Position numbers and translations under genes: made by a program
Source of the DNA: Bacteroidota bacterium
Lineage (GTDB): Bacteria; Bacteroidota; Bacteroidia; Flavobacteriales; Weeksellaceae
NCBI GenBank assembly: GCA_018266955.1
Contig: JAFDZI010000031.1
Span: forward strand, 27,071-91,070
Length of the DNA: 64,000 nucleotides
Reading direction: 5' to 3'
Shown: positions 53,893 through 63,855 of the stretch, in pieces
How positions within the stretch are numbered: the stretch's first letter is position 1
Layout: the number at the start of each line of letters is the position of its first letter
Notes under the pieces: generated by a model
What the model saw: the letters and a program-made list of their open reading frames with translations, nothing else
Database searches by the model: none
What the model was told of the DNA's origin: nothing

Positions 53893-55944
53893 TTAATCTC
53901 TGTTTTTCACCAAGATCCATCCAGAAAATTTCACTGGTGTTTTATTGGTGTCATTTTCTTTCCATGTCATTACATACCAGTAGGTACCTGTGGAGAGTTT
54001 TCTGCCTCCTAGTTTACCATCCCATTTGTAATTGTTATTTTGATTGGCTTGGTGTATAATTCCTCCATATCTGTCATAAACAGTAAAGGTTAAGTCGCCC
54101 TTCATAGCCAATGCAGAATAGTCAATAACATCATTCACTCCATCATCATTAGGGGTAATAAGGTTCACAAGATTAGGAACTGTAATTTCAGTAATCAGCG
54201 GTTCACAGTTGTTTTCATCTTTTACATACACTTTTACCATACCTCTAGGTACGCCAGTAAAGGTATTAGAATCTTGCCAAACAATATTGTCAATAGAGTA
54301 TTTGTACGGTGCTTTCCCTCCATATACGGTTACTGTGAAGGTGCCGTTGCCTATTTCTATATTTGTAATGGTTGGTGTTTTTACTGGGGTTATTTTTACT
54401 TTTTGTAGGGTTTCGCATCCGTCTTTCGTCAATCGTACCCAATAATCGCCCACTCCCACATTGGTAATGCTTGGGGTTGTGGCTCCAGTGCTCCATTCAT
54501 AAGCTAAGTATCCTGGGCCAGCATCCAAAGTAGTTGTTTTTTCAGTACATATTTCTTGGTCTTTCAATAAAGGCGAAGGTGCAGGTGCTTCTACTTTCAA
54601 AGTAATTTTTGCAATGTTGTAGCAACCTTGTGCTGTTGTTAGTTTTACAAATACAAATCCACTAGGTGCGTTGTACACGGTTGGATTAAGAATTTCGTTT
54701 GTGCCATTTACAGCATCGGTTGGTGATGGGTAGTATTTTTTTATAATACCAGGTGTTCCGGTTACATTGGCTTGAGCCAAATTAAAAATACCATTGGTAG
54801 GTTGTGCTTCCAAGTGACATTGTTTTAATTCTTGATCTGTTTTTACAGCCAAAGGATGGAATTTCAAAGTAATTTTCGCAATACTTGTACAGCCAAACGG
54901 GCTTGTTGCTAATACATAAGCTGTTCCTTCTGCTGAAGTATAAACAAAAGGATTGGCTATTTCGTTACCAGCAGTCAAATCTGCCATGGAGGCAAAATAT
55001 TTTTTGGTCACCGTAGGATCGGCAATTACATTGGCATTGGTAAGATTGTAAACTGCTACCCCTGAGTCGTTATTGCTACACTCGGTAAGTATAACATCTT
55101 GGGTTTGTATTGCTTTTTGTATGAATTTAACTGTCCCAAATTGCTTGCATTTAGATAAAATACTGTTCGGATTATTCGGGTCAGTATAATAAATAGCATA
55201 GATGTAGGTGGCAGTAGTGTTTACATTAACTGTACCAATAATAGGATTGTTTCCAGAAAGTGCATCATTGTTGGTTAAATGGTAACTAACATTAAAATTC
55301 GGATTACCATTAACGATACCCGCAGTTAAAGTACTGAAATCAAAAGTTGCTGGATCTGTACAAATAATTACTTCACCGTTTTGGTTTTGTCCTGGTGCTA
55401 TAAAAGGATTGGGTTGTAATTGTTGGTTGAATGGGTTGGAAAGAGTTGCTGTACCGCCCCAAGTGAGTACAAAACCATTGTTGTTGGCAGTGAAGTTATC
55501 TACAATTAAATAGTAAGTTTCCCCTGGAAGTACATCCAAGTATCTACAATATCCGGTACCACCTGCAGGGTCGGTTAGGTTGGTAGCGGTAAGGCTTAAA
55601 CCTGTGTTTTGTGGAGGTGGTGCGTCATAAGAACAACGGATAGGAGCACCTAGGTTGTTGCAATTTTTGTTAGGCCCATATACCGCCCAGTCGTAATCGG
55701 CGTTTCCATTCGGGACGATTTCAAAAGTTAAAGTACCCGCAGTGGCGGCAGTAAAGGTGTACCAAACAGAAAAATGCTCGTTGGATGAAAGACAACCGCC
55801 TAAGTTTTCTAAAACAGAGCCCGGCCCTGTTGGTGTATATGAAATTTGCGAATTACCACAAGCAGGTAGCGCAGTGCCACAATCGGACTGTGCCCAAGCA
55901 AATTGTGATAATGATAATAATAGAGTAAATAGAATTTTTTTCAT
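53893..55944 (-). CDS. T9SS type B (gliding-motility C-terminal domain) secreted protein
   Basis: 683 residues with a signal peptide (MKKILFTLLLSLSQFAWAQ). Several Ig-like/PKD-like modules follow with repeated spaced text (for example KTDQELKQCHLEAQPTNGIF and NGNPNFNVSYHLTN). The C-terminus LITPNDDGVNDVIDYS, TFTVYDRYGGII and WDGKLGGRKLSTGTYWYV is the gliding-motility (type B) sorting domain. A large surface adhesin or matrix protein secreted by the T9SS. Monocistronic. Confidence 0.88.
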   Translation of the reverse strand: MKKILFTLLLSLSQFAWAQSDCGTALPACGNSQISYTPTGPGSVLENLGGCLSSNEHFSVWYTFTAATAGTLTFEIVPNGNADYDWAVYGPNKNCNNLGAPIRCSYDAPPPQNTGLSLTATNLTDPAGGTGYCRYLDVLPGETYYLIVDNFTANNNGFVLTWGGTATLSNPFNQQLQPNPFIAPGQNQNGEVIICTDPATFDFSTLTAGIVNGNPNFNVSYHLTNNDALSGNNPIIGTVNVNTTATYIYAIYYTDPNNPNSILSKCKQFGTVKFIQKAIQTQDVILTECSNNDSGVAVYNLTNANVIADPTVTKKYFASMADLTAGNEIANPFVYTSAEGTAYVLATSPFGCTSIAKITLKFHPLAVKTDQELKQCHLEAQPTNGIFNLAQANVTGTPGIIKKYYPSPTDAVNGTNEILNPTVYNAPSGFVFVKLTTAQGCYNIAKITLKVEAPAPSPLLKDQEICTEKTTTLDAGPGYLAYEWSTGATTPSITNVGVGDYWVRLTKDGCETLQKVKITPVKTPTITNIEIGNGTFTVTVYGGKAPYKYSIDNIVWQDSNTFTGVPRGMVKVYVKDENNCEPLITEITVPNLVNLITPNDDGVNDVIDYSALAMKGDLTFTVYDRYGGIIHQANQNNNYKWDGKLGGRKLSTGTYWYVMTWKENDTNKTPVKFSGWILVKNRD

Positions 55945-56152
55945 GTCCTAAAAATAACAACAAATCTATGAATAATTGTTATTTTCTACAAGCCTTTTTT
56001 TAGTTTGTGTAATTTATTAATAAACTGATAGTATTGTGTTTATAATTATTGCTGATTGTGATAAATGTATTAATTATTTTAAAAAAATGTGTTTAATCGA
56101 TTGTTTTTGTTTTGATTAATATGAATTATTTATTGCCAATGGAGAAGTGGTG

Positions 56153-57388
56153 TTAATATTCCATTTTTCTAAGTTTTGGAAATCGAATACCGATAAATGT
56201 AACTACGGCTATTGTCATAAGCCCACCAAAAACCACGGAACGAACCACGCCCAGTAATTTTGCGGCCAATCCGCTTTCGAATTGTCCCATTTCATTGCTG
56301 CTCATAATGAAAATTGAATTCGCACTTAGTACCCTTCCACGGATGTTGTCCGGTGTTTTTAATTGAACGATTGTTCCTCGGATAACAACCGAAATACCAT
56401 CAAACATTCCACTTAACATCAAAAATAAAAAAGACAACCAATACCAGGTAGATAGTCCAAATCCAATGATGCACAAACCAAATCCTGTTACTACACCTAA
56501 TAATATTTTTCCTTGGTTTTTCTTTAATGGGAAAAATGATAGACTGATAATAACACAGGCTGCGCCTATGTCTGAAGCGGCGTTTAGTATGCCAAATCCC
56601 TCAGCACCCACTTTTAATATGTCGCTGGCAAATACAGGAATCATCGCTACGGCACCGCCAAATAAAACGGCAAACATGTCCAGGCACAAAGCACCTAAAA
56701 TTTCTTTGGTTCTGTAAATGTATGAAATGCCGGTTTTTATACTGGCAAAGACTTCAGGTCTTTCGTGTGTGTAAGTAGAAAATTGAGGATTTAGTTTCCA
56801 AAAAAATAAAGAGGCAGTAAGGATAAGTCCTACAATGATGACTAAAGTCCAGCTAATGCCCATCCAAGCAATTAGGAAACCACCCAAAGCATGTCCCAGT
56901 ACCGAAGAGCTAAGGAATGTAGCTTGGTTAAGGGTGACGGCTCCAGCAAGTTTTTCCTTACCTACAATTTTGGGAATCATGGAAGGAACTATGGGGCCTA
57001 AAAATGCCCTTGCGATACCGGTGAAAAAAATAACACCATAAATATAATAGGTAATCTGATGCCCTGTGAAATGAAATTTATGACTGAAGAAAGCCGGAAT
57101 CATCAAAAGGCTAATGAGGACGAAATAAGCATAGGTGCAGATGAGCAATAGCTTTTTCTTTTCATTCATATCGATTACATGTCCAGCGTACAAAGCGCAA
57201 CTTACTGCTGGTATTACTTCCGAAAGTCCGATAAGTCCTATGGAGAATGGGTCTTTGGTTAGTTGATATACCCACCAACCAAGAAGGGTGGCCAGCATTC
57301 TGAATGCCAAAATAATAAGGAATCTCCCGAAGAGTAAATTTCTGAATTCGACAATTTTTAAAGTGGATAGTGGAGCTGATGGAGACAT
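56153..57388 (-). CDS. MFS transporter (DHA3/enterobactin-exporter-like)
   Basis: 411 residues, 12 hydrophobic helices. GWWVYQLTKDPFSIGLIGLSEVIPA and AGHVIDMNEKKKLL carry the MFS motif near loop 2-3, and LSGMFDGISVVIRGTIVQLKTP with RGRVLSANSIFI are DHA3-type features. Drug or siderophore efflux; substrate not shown. Monocistronic. Confidence 0.85.
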   Translation of the reverse strand: MSPSAPLSTLKIVEFRNLLFGRFLIILAFRMLATLLGWWVYQLTKDPFSIGLIGLSEVIPAVSCALYAGHVIDMNEKKKLLLICTYAYFVLISLLMIPAFFSHKFHFTGHQITYYIYGVIFFTGIARAFLGPIVPSMIPKIVGKEKLAGAVTLNQATFLSSSVLGHALGGFLIAWMGISWTLVIIVGLILTASLFFWKLNPQFSTYTHERPEVFASIKTGISYIYRTKEILGALCLDMFAVLFGGAVAMIPVFASDILKVGAEGFGILNAASDIGAACVIISLSFFPLKKNQGKILLGVVTGFGLCIIGFGLSTWYWLSFLFLMLSGMFDGISVVIRGTIVQLKTPDNIRGRVLSANSIFIMSSNEMGQFESGLAAKLLGVVRSVVFGGLMTIAVVTFIGIRFPKLRKMEY

Positions 57389-57503
57389 GGAGCAAAATTA
57401 ATGTAAAAGTTTAATGATGACCAAATAGAAAGATTGAATCTTTATTATATGTATTGGGATTCAAGCCGAAAGAATGATAATCTTCCCATAAGAAAAAACT
57501 TAG

Positions 57504-57511
57504 TATTTTTG
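57504..57511 (+). promoter_or_regulatory. -7 box immediately upstream of the SMR start
   Basis: TATTTTTG ends 4 bases before the ATG, so the transcript would have almost no leader. Confidence 0.4.
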
Positions 57512-57515
57512 CCTC

Positions 57516-57854
57516 ATGAATTGGATATTGATTGTTATTGCAGGTTTGTTCGAAACTGGGTTTGCTATTTGCTTGGGTAAAGCGCAGGAATCTCAAGGGA
57601 AAGAAAGTCTTTATTGGTGGCTAGGATTTGTTGCAAGTCTTTCGTTGTCTATGTTTTTAATGTATAAGGCAATATCAGGGCAAAATGCAATTCCCATCGG
57701 TACAGCGTATGCTGTTTGGACGGGAATTGGTGCTGTTGGAGGCGTTGTCGCCGGTATATTATTGTTTAAAGAGCCAGTGGCTTTTTGGAGAATGTTTTTT
57801 GTTTGTACCCTTATTGCATCAGTAATAGGATTGAAGGCAGTAAGTGAGCATTAA
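57516..57854 (+). CDS. SMR family multidrug/guanidinium exporter (Gdx/SugE-like)
   Basis: 112 residues, four TM helices. IAGLFETGFAICLGKAQ has the membrane Glu of SMR proteins and IPIGTAYAVWTGIGAVGG the usual TM3 motif. The AIC...GKAQ variation is closer to Gdx than to EmrE. Probably exports guanidinium or quaternary compounds. Confidence 0.85.
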   Translation: MNWILIVIAGLFETGFAICLGKAQESQGKESLYWWLGFVASLSLSMFLMYKAISGQNAIPIGTAYAVWTGIGAVGGVVAGILLFKEPVAFWRMFFVCTLIASVIGLKAVSEH

Positions 57855-58214
57855 TTAACGACTTGCGCTAATGCCAATCAAGGCGGCGGCGGCTACTCCA
57901 ATTGCGGTACCTACCGTAGTTACTGTGGCTTTGGTGTTGTCTCGAACGGCTGTAACATTCCCTTTTGCTAAAGAAATCTGAATACTGTCTTTTTTGCCAG
58001 TAAATCCAACGATGCTGTCATTTTTAATTTTATGAAAAACCATTTTTTGCTTCAATTTGCTATCTCTTAAAGAGAAGGAATATGATTTGCCACTTTGTAG
58101 TTGCGAATAATCATTTTTACTTAAATCTTCAGAGTATTTGGTTGTTGCACAAGAAGTGATTAAAAATAATCCGGCGAATAGGGTTGATTTCAAAAAGTAT
58201 TGTTTTTTCATTTT
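57855..58214 (-). CDS. Small lipoprotein, unknown
   Basis: 119 residues from MKKQYFLKS. Lipobox FLITSC; a Gly/Ala-rich C-terminal hydrophobic stretch (VTTVGTAIGVAAAALIGIS). Converges directly on the SMR gene. Function unknown. Confidence 0.65.
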   Translation of the reverse strand, partial: KMKKQYFLKSTLFAGLFLITSCATTKYSEDLSKNDYSQLQSGKSYSFSLRDSKLKQKMVFHKIKNDSIVGFTGKKDSIQISLAKGNVTAVRDNTKATVTTVGTAIGVAAAALIGISASR

Positions 58215-58266
58215 ATAATATTTACTCTTCAAATGTATTATTTTTTTGAATACTATCCTAATTTAC

Positions 58267-59772
58267 TTAGATAATCTTGTATTCTTTTAAGAAATCAGCG
58301 ATTTTTCTATCGTTGGCCAATCGTGGTATCTTATTTTGTCCCCCTAGCTTACCTTCGGATTTGGCATAATTTTGAAATGCATTTTTGGATAAGCAAGTTA
58401 TTTTTATTGCTTGTAAAATATTGCCGGTGACTAAATCATCATAATAGGTGTTTCTTTTTCTCATTTCTTTATCCAGTTGAAGTCTGAAGATGTTTAAATT
58501 TTCAGGTTCTTGCTCAAATTCTATCAGCCATTCATGGTAGGGTAATTCTTGGTTGATTGGATTGACTTGTGGTGCCAGGTGAAATTCGGTTATTTGCGCT
58601 GGAAATTGTTCAACTGTAGCCTTCAGGGCTGCTTCAACTTCACCTGCGATAACATGCTCTCCAAAAGCTGAAGTGTAATGCTGTGTTCTTCCTGTAACGA
58701 TTATTCTATGAGGCTGTAGAGAAATAAATCGTACTACATCACCAATAGAATAAGCCCATAGACCGGAATCGGTGGTTAGGATTAAAGCATAATCTTTATT
58801 TAATTCAACCTCTTTCAAAGTAAGTCTTTGGGCGTCTGGTTGTCCAAAATTTTCCAAAGGGATAAACTCATAAAAAATTCCATGATGGGTGAGTAATAAA
58901 AGTCCTTCTTGGGTGTAATCATCTTGAAAGGCGAAGAAGCCTTCGCTGGCCGGAAAAGTTTGGATGATGTCCACTGTTCCTCCCAATAATTCTTCCATTT
59001 TTTTTCGGTAGGGCTCGTAATTAACACCACCAGTGACCAAAAGTTGCAAGTGGGGAAAAAGCTCTTTTATTTTTTTACCATTTTTTTCAATGAGTTTTTC
59101 AAAGTACATAATGAGCCAAGGTGGGATACCTGAGATTAGCGTCATGTTTTCTTTTTCCGTTTCTAGAACAATCTGGTCAACTTTCATTTCCCAATCTTCT
59201 ATACAATTGGTTTCGAAGGTAGGCAATCTGTTTTTCTGTAAATATTGTGGGATATGATGGGCAACAATGCCAGAAAGTCTTCCCGTTTTTATGCCAGCAA
59301 TATCTTCTAAAGCAGGGCTTCCTTGCAAGAAAATCATTTTACCGTTCACAAAATCCGCATTATTTTTCTGAGCAATATAATGGAATAGTGCGCTTTGTGC
59401 TGCCTTTACTTGGTGTTGTATTCCCTCTTTGGATAATGGGATGTACTTCGTTCCCGATGTGGTGCCTGAAGTTTTGGCAAAATATTCCGGTTTTTCTGGG
59501 TACAAAATATTTCGGTCTCCATGTTTTATTTTTTCAATATAAGGTCTTAATCCCTCATAATCAACAATTGGGACTAATTTTTGAAAGTCTTGAATATTTT
59601 GTATTCCTCCAAATTGATGGCTCAGTCCAAAAAGGGTTTTCTCCGATTTTTTAACCAATTCAAGCAGAAGTTTCTCTTGAAATTCGGCTCCATTTTTTTT
59701 GAAATCTTCACAAGTTTGCACATGTTTTTTTGCCCAGCTTTTGGCAATACTTTTTTTGATAAGTCCTAGCAT
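58267..59772 (-). CDS. GH3 auxin-responsive promoter family protein
   Basis: 501 residues from MLGLIKKSIAKSW. AKTSGTTSGTKYIPLSKEG is the adenylate-forming ATP loop, LQLLVTGGVNYEPYRKKMEELL and VVRFISLQPHRIIVTGRTQH fit GH3-like acyl-adenylate enzymes of Bacteroidota. Would link a carboxylate to an amino group or thiol; substrate unknown. This is the only adenylate-former in the window and lies 33 kb from the ACP operon, so a link is not suggested. Confidence 0.85.
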   Translation of the reverse strand: MLGLIKKSIAKSWAKKHVQTCEDFKKNGAEFQEKLLLELVKKSEKTLFGLSHQFGGIQNIQDFQKLVPIVDYEGLRPYIEKIKHGDRNILYPEKPEYFAKTSGTTSGTKYIPLSKEGIQHQVKAAQSALFHYIAQKNNADFVNGKMIFLQGSPALEDIAGIKTGRLSGIVAHHIPQYLQKNRLPTFETNCIEDWEMKVDQIVLETEKENMTLISGIPPWLIMYFEKLIEKNGKKIKELFPHLQLLVTGGVNYEPYRKKMEELLGGTVDIIQTFPASEGFFAFQDDYTQEGLLLLTHHGIFYEFIPLENFGQPDAQRLTLKEVELNKDYALILTTDSGLWAYSIGDVVRFISLQPHRIIVTGRTQHYTSAFGEHVIAGEVEAALKATVEQFPAQITEFHLAPQVNPINQELPYHEWLIEFEQEPENLNIFRLQLDKEMRKRNTYYDDLVTGNILQAIKITCLSKNAFQNYAKSEGKLGGQNKIPRLANDRKIADFLKEYKII

Positions 59773-59839
59773 AGAGCAAAAATACAAAAGCCTATAGAAT
59801 TTTCTACAGACTTTTGTGAAAAATGAAAAGTTATGAAAT

Positions 59840-60157
59840 TTATTTTTTGTTCTCTTTGAATCTCTTATCTGGTGTACCGTCTTTTTTAAGGTGTTTGTTT
59901 TCTTTGTATCGTTTGTCCACCGTGCCGTCTTTTTTTAGTTTAACTCCAGGTTTTTGGATAGATTCTTTTGCTTTTTCTGTTTCTTTTACGGCATGCTTTT
60001 CTACCTTTTTAGCTTCGTGTTCTGTTTTTTTAGCTTCTTTTTCCACTTTCATAGCTTTAGCAGGTGGAGTTGTGGTTGCTTTGGCAGGAAGTGTGTGTTG
60101 TGCAGTTGCAAGTCCTAGGCCTAGTACGATGGACATTGCGGTAAGTAATTTTTTCAT
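59840..60157 (-). CDS. Small secreted K/E-rich repeat protein
   Basis: 105 residues with a signal peptide (MKKLLTAMSIVLGLGLATAQ). The middle is A/K/E-rich helix (KKTEHEAKKVEKHAVKETEK) and the end has two copies of KKDGTxDKRxKENK. Common in Flavobacteria as a small periplasmic protein; role unknown. Confidence 0.65.
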   Translation of the reverse strand: MKKLLTAMSIVLGLGLATAQHTLPAKATTTPPAKAMKVEKEAKKTEHEAKKVEKHAVKETEKAKESIQKPGVKLKKDGTVDKRYKENKHLKKDGTPDKRFKENKK

Positions 60158-60343
60158 TGTGATTATTTTAATTAATTTGATGAAGTAAAACTATCAAATA
60201 TCATGCAATGTACAATGTAGTTTCATAAGTTTTAACCGAAGTTTATTAATCATTAAAAAAAAATTAATGAATAGGGTGGGATTCATCGGAGGTTGAGAGG
60301 ATTTTTTAGGTTGATGCTGCAATATAAGTTATTTACAAATTCT

Positions 60344-60351
60344 TACCTTTG
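60344..60351 (+). promoter_or_regulatory. -7 box of the mfd promoter
   Basis: TACCTTTG matches TAnnTTTG, 65 bp upstream of the mfd start. Confidence 0.5.
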
Positions 60352-60416
60352 CCTTCCATTTACGATTTCGAGAAACGCTCGGAATCGTTTTACTCGTTAT
60401 TGATAATCCTAAAATT

Positions 60417-63400
60417 ATGTCTCTGAAAACGATACAACAATCTTTGATTCCCGAGCTTTTGAAGAAAAATTATGCTAAAGAATTATTTCATCATACTCAG
60501 AATCATCAGCATCTACTGGTAACGGGAGCCGCTGGGTCTTTTCCTTCTATTTTTGTAGCAGAGTTTTTTCTTAGCCAACAACAGAACATTGTTTTTATCG
60601 CGGATGACAAAGAAGCTGCTTTTTATCTCACTACCGAATTGGAAGAAATGCTGGGCAAAGATAAAGTGCTTTATTTTCCTGAATCTTTGTTGCAACCTTA
60701 CCAAATAGAAAAAACGCAAAATGCTAATATTGTCCTTAGAACCGAGGTGCTCAACAGGATAAATTCTGGTAAGAATCCCAAAATAATAGTTACCCACGCA
60801 GCAGCTTTATCGGAAAAGGTGATGAAAAAGGAAGACTTTAAAGCCATTTCGCATAGCATTAAAGTTGGCGATCAGTTGGATTTTGATTTCACCGAAGAAT
60901 TGCTCCATCAGTTTAATTTTTCTTTTGTCGATTTTGTTTCACAACCAGGCGAGTTTTCTGTAAGAGGAGGTATTGTAGATGTTTTTTCTTATGCCAACGA
61001 AAAGCCTTACCGTATTTCATTTTTTGGCAATGAGGTGGAAAGCATCAAGGAATTTGATATAGAAACTCAATTGTCCACCGGTAAGGTAGCTGGATTTCAA
61101 TTGGTGTCTAATATGAATTTTGCCATTTCCGGAACCAAGGTTTCCTTGTTGGAATTATTGGATAAAAATACCGTAGTAATGGCTAAAAATCTGAATGTTA
61201 GTTTCAAAAAAATAAAAGATTTTTTCGCTAAAGCGGAAGAGAATTATTCGCAACTCAACAAGGATATTCAACACAGTAGTCCCGAAGAATTATTTGTTTC
61301 AGAATTTGTGTTTGCCAATGTACTTTCTGTTTTTAAAACAATAGATTTCAGTTCCCAAGGCATTTCGGGATTAAAGCCTTTCGAGTATCATTTGCAACAA
61401 AGCCCACAACCTTCATTTCATAAGAATTTCGAATTGTTGTTGGAAGATATTATCGAGAAAAGAAATGCAGGTTATGAAGTGTGGATTTCATTTTCATCAG
61501 AAAAACAAAAAGATCGTTTAGAATCTATATTAAGTGAAATTTCTAAAGAAGACATGGCTCAATTTTGGGAAAAAGATTTTGTGTCCGAACTTCATGAAGG
61601 ATTTGTTGATCCACAAAATTTAATTAGCATTTATACGGATCATCAGATTTTTGACCGATACCAACGCTATAAAACCAAAACGGCTTTTGCTAAATCAGAA
61701 CATATCACCTTAAAGGATTTGATGTCGCTGAAAGTTGGCGATTACATTACCCATATCGACCATGGTATTGGGAAATTCATGGGGTTGGTAAAGGTAACTA
61801 ATGATGGTAAAGTTCAAGAATGTTTTAAACTCAATTATAAAAACGGAGATCTCTTGTATGTCAGTATTCATGCATTGCACAAAATATCCAAATACAATGG
61901 CCCCGAAGGAAAAGAAATTCAACTTTCCAAATTGGGATCGCCTACTTGGAAAGCTTTAAAACAAAAAACCAAAGCCCGAGTAAAACAGTTGGCGTTTGAT
62001 TTGATAAAATTGTACGCCAAAAGAAAGACCACCCAAGGGTTTTCCTATACTCCAGATACTTATTTGCAAAACGAATTGGAGGCGAGTTTTCAGTATGAAG
62101 ATACACCCGACCAAGAAAAAGCAACTGCTGATGTGAAAAAAGATATGGAGGCCGATACAGTAATGGATCGTTTAATCTGTGGCGATGTTGGTTTTGGTAA
62201 AACAGAAGTAGCCATTCGTGCCGCTTTTAAAGCAGCTACCGATGGTAAACAAGTCGCAATATTGGTGCCTACAACCATTTTGGCTTTCCAACATTACCGT
62301 AGTTTTATGTCTAGATTAAAAGATTTTCCGGTTACTGTTTCTTATCTCAATCGCTTTAGAACTGCCAAGCAAAAAAGCGAAACTTTGGAAGGATTAAAAA
62401 ATGGAAAAATCGACATAGTTATTGGGACGCACCAATTGGCTTCGGAAAAGGTGAAATTTAAAGATTTAGGCCTTTTGATTATTGATGAGGAACATAAGTT
62501 TGGTGTCTCAGTCAAGGATAAATTAAAAACCATGAAAGCTAATGTAGATACCCTTACCCTAACGGCTACTCCTATTCCGCGTACTTTGCAATTTTCTTTG
62601 ATGGCTGCACGAGATTTGTCTGTGATAAAAACACCACCACCCAACCGGCAACCCGTGGAAACCCAAAGTATTGGCTTTGATGAAGAAATTCTGAGAGATG
62701 CCATTTCCTACGAATTGCAAAGAGATGGGCAAGTGTATTTCATTAACAATAGAATAGAAAATTTAAAAGATATAGCCGGTATTATTCAACGATTGGTGCC
62801 CGATGCTAGGGTAATTACCGGACATGGGCAACTAGAAGGCAAGGAATTGGAGGCCAGAGTGCTCGATTTTATGGACGGCAAATACGATGTTTTAGTTTCT
62901 ACTACCATTGTAGAAAGTGGAGTAGATGTTCCTAATGCCAATACGATTTTCATTAATGACGCTCAAAAATTTGGCATGGCAGATTTGCATCAGATGCGTG
63001 GCAGGGTAGGACGAAGCAACCGTAAGGCTTTTTGTTACTTGATTACACCTCCGTATGATATGATAACCTCCGATGCCAGGAAAAGATTAGAAGCAATAGA
63101 ACAGTTTTCGGATTTAGGGTCGGGTTTTCAAATCGCGATGAAGGATTTAGAAATAAGAGGAGCAGGAGATTTATTGGGCGCAGAGCAAAGTGGTTTTATT
63201 AATGAAATGGGCTTCGAGGCCTACCAGAAAATAATGCAGGAAGCTTTGGAGGAATTGCAAAATGACCCTGAATTTGATAATTTATTCGAAAATGAGGAAG
63301 GAAGGAAGAAACTCTTCCGTTCGCATAAAGAAGTTAATATCGATACGGATTTTGAGCTTATGTTGCCCGACGCTTATGTGAGTTCTATTGAAGAGCGATT

Positions 63401-63776
63401 GTCTTTATACCAAAAATTAGCTGAAATAAGCAGTCAAGAAGAATTAGTTCAATTTGAAAGCGAGTTGATCGACCGTTTTGGAACATTACCAGAAGAAGCG
63501 GTTAATTTATTAAAATCTGTAGAGCTTAAATGGTGGTCTGCAGCAATTGGTTTTGAAAAAATAGCCATGAAAAATGGAGTGTTTCTTGGGTATTTTCCGG
63601 ATAATCCTCAGGATAAATTTTATCAAAGTGAAAAATTCAGACATATTTTGAATTACTTAACACAAAATCCTCAAGAGGCTGTGTTGAAAGAAAAAAACAA
63701 TCAATTGATGATGCGAAAAGAAAAAGTACAAAATATATTGGATGTCAATGCTTTACTGATGCGTATTTTGCGATAA
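60417..63776 (+). CDS. mfd: Transcription-repair coupling factor Mfd
   Basis: 1119 residues, full length. A UvrB-like N-terminus (GAAGSFPSIFVAEFFL), the RNA-polymerase-interacting domain (VGDYITHIDHGIGKFMGL), then helicase motifs GDVGFGKTEVAIRA (I), ILVPTTILA, DEEHKFGV (II), LTLTATPIPRT (III) and GRVGRSNRKAFCYL (VI). It removes stalled RNA polymerase and recruits UvrA. There are no in-frame TGAs, so the host chromosome reads UGA normally. Confidence 0.95.
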   Translation: MSLKTIQQSLIPELLKKNYAKELFHHTQNHQHLLVTGAAGSFPSIFVAEFFLSQQQNIVFIADDKEAAFYLTTELEEMLGKDKVLYFPESLLQPYQIEKTQNANIVLRTEVLNRINSGKNPKIIVTHAAALSEKVMKKEDFKAISHSIKVGDQLDFDFTEELLHQFNFSFVDFVSQPGEFSVRGGIVDVFSYANEKPYRISFFGNEVESIKEFDIETQLSTGKVAGFQLVSNMNFAISGTKVSLLELLDKNTVVMAKNLNVSFKKIKDFFAKAEENYSQLNKDIQHSSPEELFVSEFVFANVLSVFKTIDFSSQGISGLKPFEYHLQQSPQPSFHKNFELLLEDIIEKRNAGYEVWISFSSEKQKDRLESILSEISKEDMAQFWEKDFVSELHEGFVDPQNLISIYTDHQIFDRYQRYKTKTAFAKSEHITLKDLMSLKVGDYITHIDHGIGKFMGLVKVTNDGKVQECFKLNYKNGDLLYVSIHALHKISKYNGPEGKEIQLSKLGSPTWKALKQKTKARVKQLAFDLIKLYAKRKTTQGFSYTPDTYLQNELEASFQYEDTPDQEKATADVKKDMEADTVMDRLICGDVGFGKTEVAIRAAFKAATDGKQVAILVPTTILAFQHYRSFMSRLKDFPVTVSYLNRFRTAKQKSETLEGLKNGKIDIVIGTHQLASEKVKFKDLGLLIIDEEHKFGVSVKDKLKTMKANVDTLTLTATPIPRTLQFSLMAARDLSVIKTPPPNRQPVETQSIGFDEEILRDAISYELQRDGQVYFINNRIENLKDIAGIIQRLVPDARVITGHGQLEGKELEARVLDFMDGKYDVLVSTTIVESGVDVPNANTIFINDAQKFGMADLHQMRGRVGRSNRKAFCYLITPPYDMITSDARKRLEAIEQFSDLGSGFQIAMKDLEIRGAGDLLGAEQSGFINEMGFEAYQKIMQEALEELQNDPEFDNLFENEEGRKKLFRSHKEVNIDTDFELMLPDAYVSSIEERLSLYQKLAEISSQEELVQFESELIDRFGTLPEEAVNLLKSVELKWWSAAIGFEKIAMKNGVFLGYFPDNPQDKFYQSEKFRHILNYLTQNPQEAVLKEKNNQLMMRKEKVQNILDVNALLMRILR

Positions 63777-63855
63777 TTTATGATTTTGGTTATTAAAAAG
63801 TTGTATAGGAGATAAGTTTTTTTGATTAATTTTGTACTTAACAAAACAAAACACG

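Noticed and set aside
58267..59772. GH3 enzyme as the loader for the ACP operon
   Set aside because: It lies 33 kb away in ordinary chromosome with other genes between, so no link is supported.
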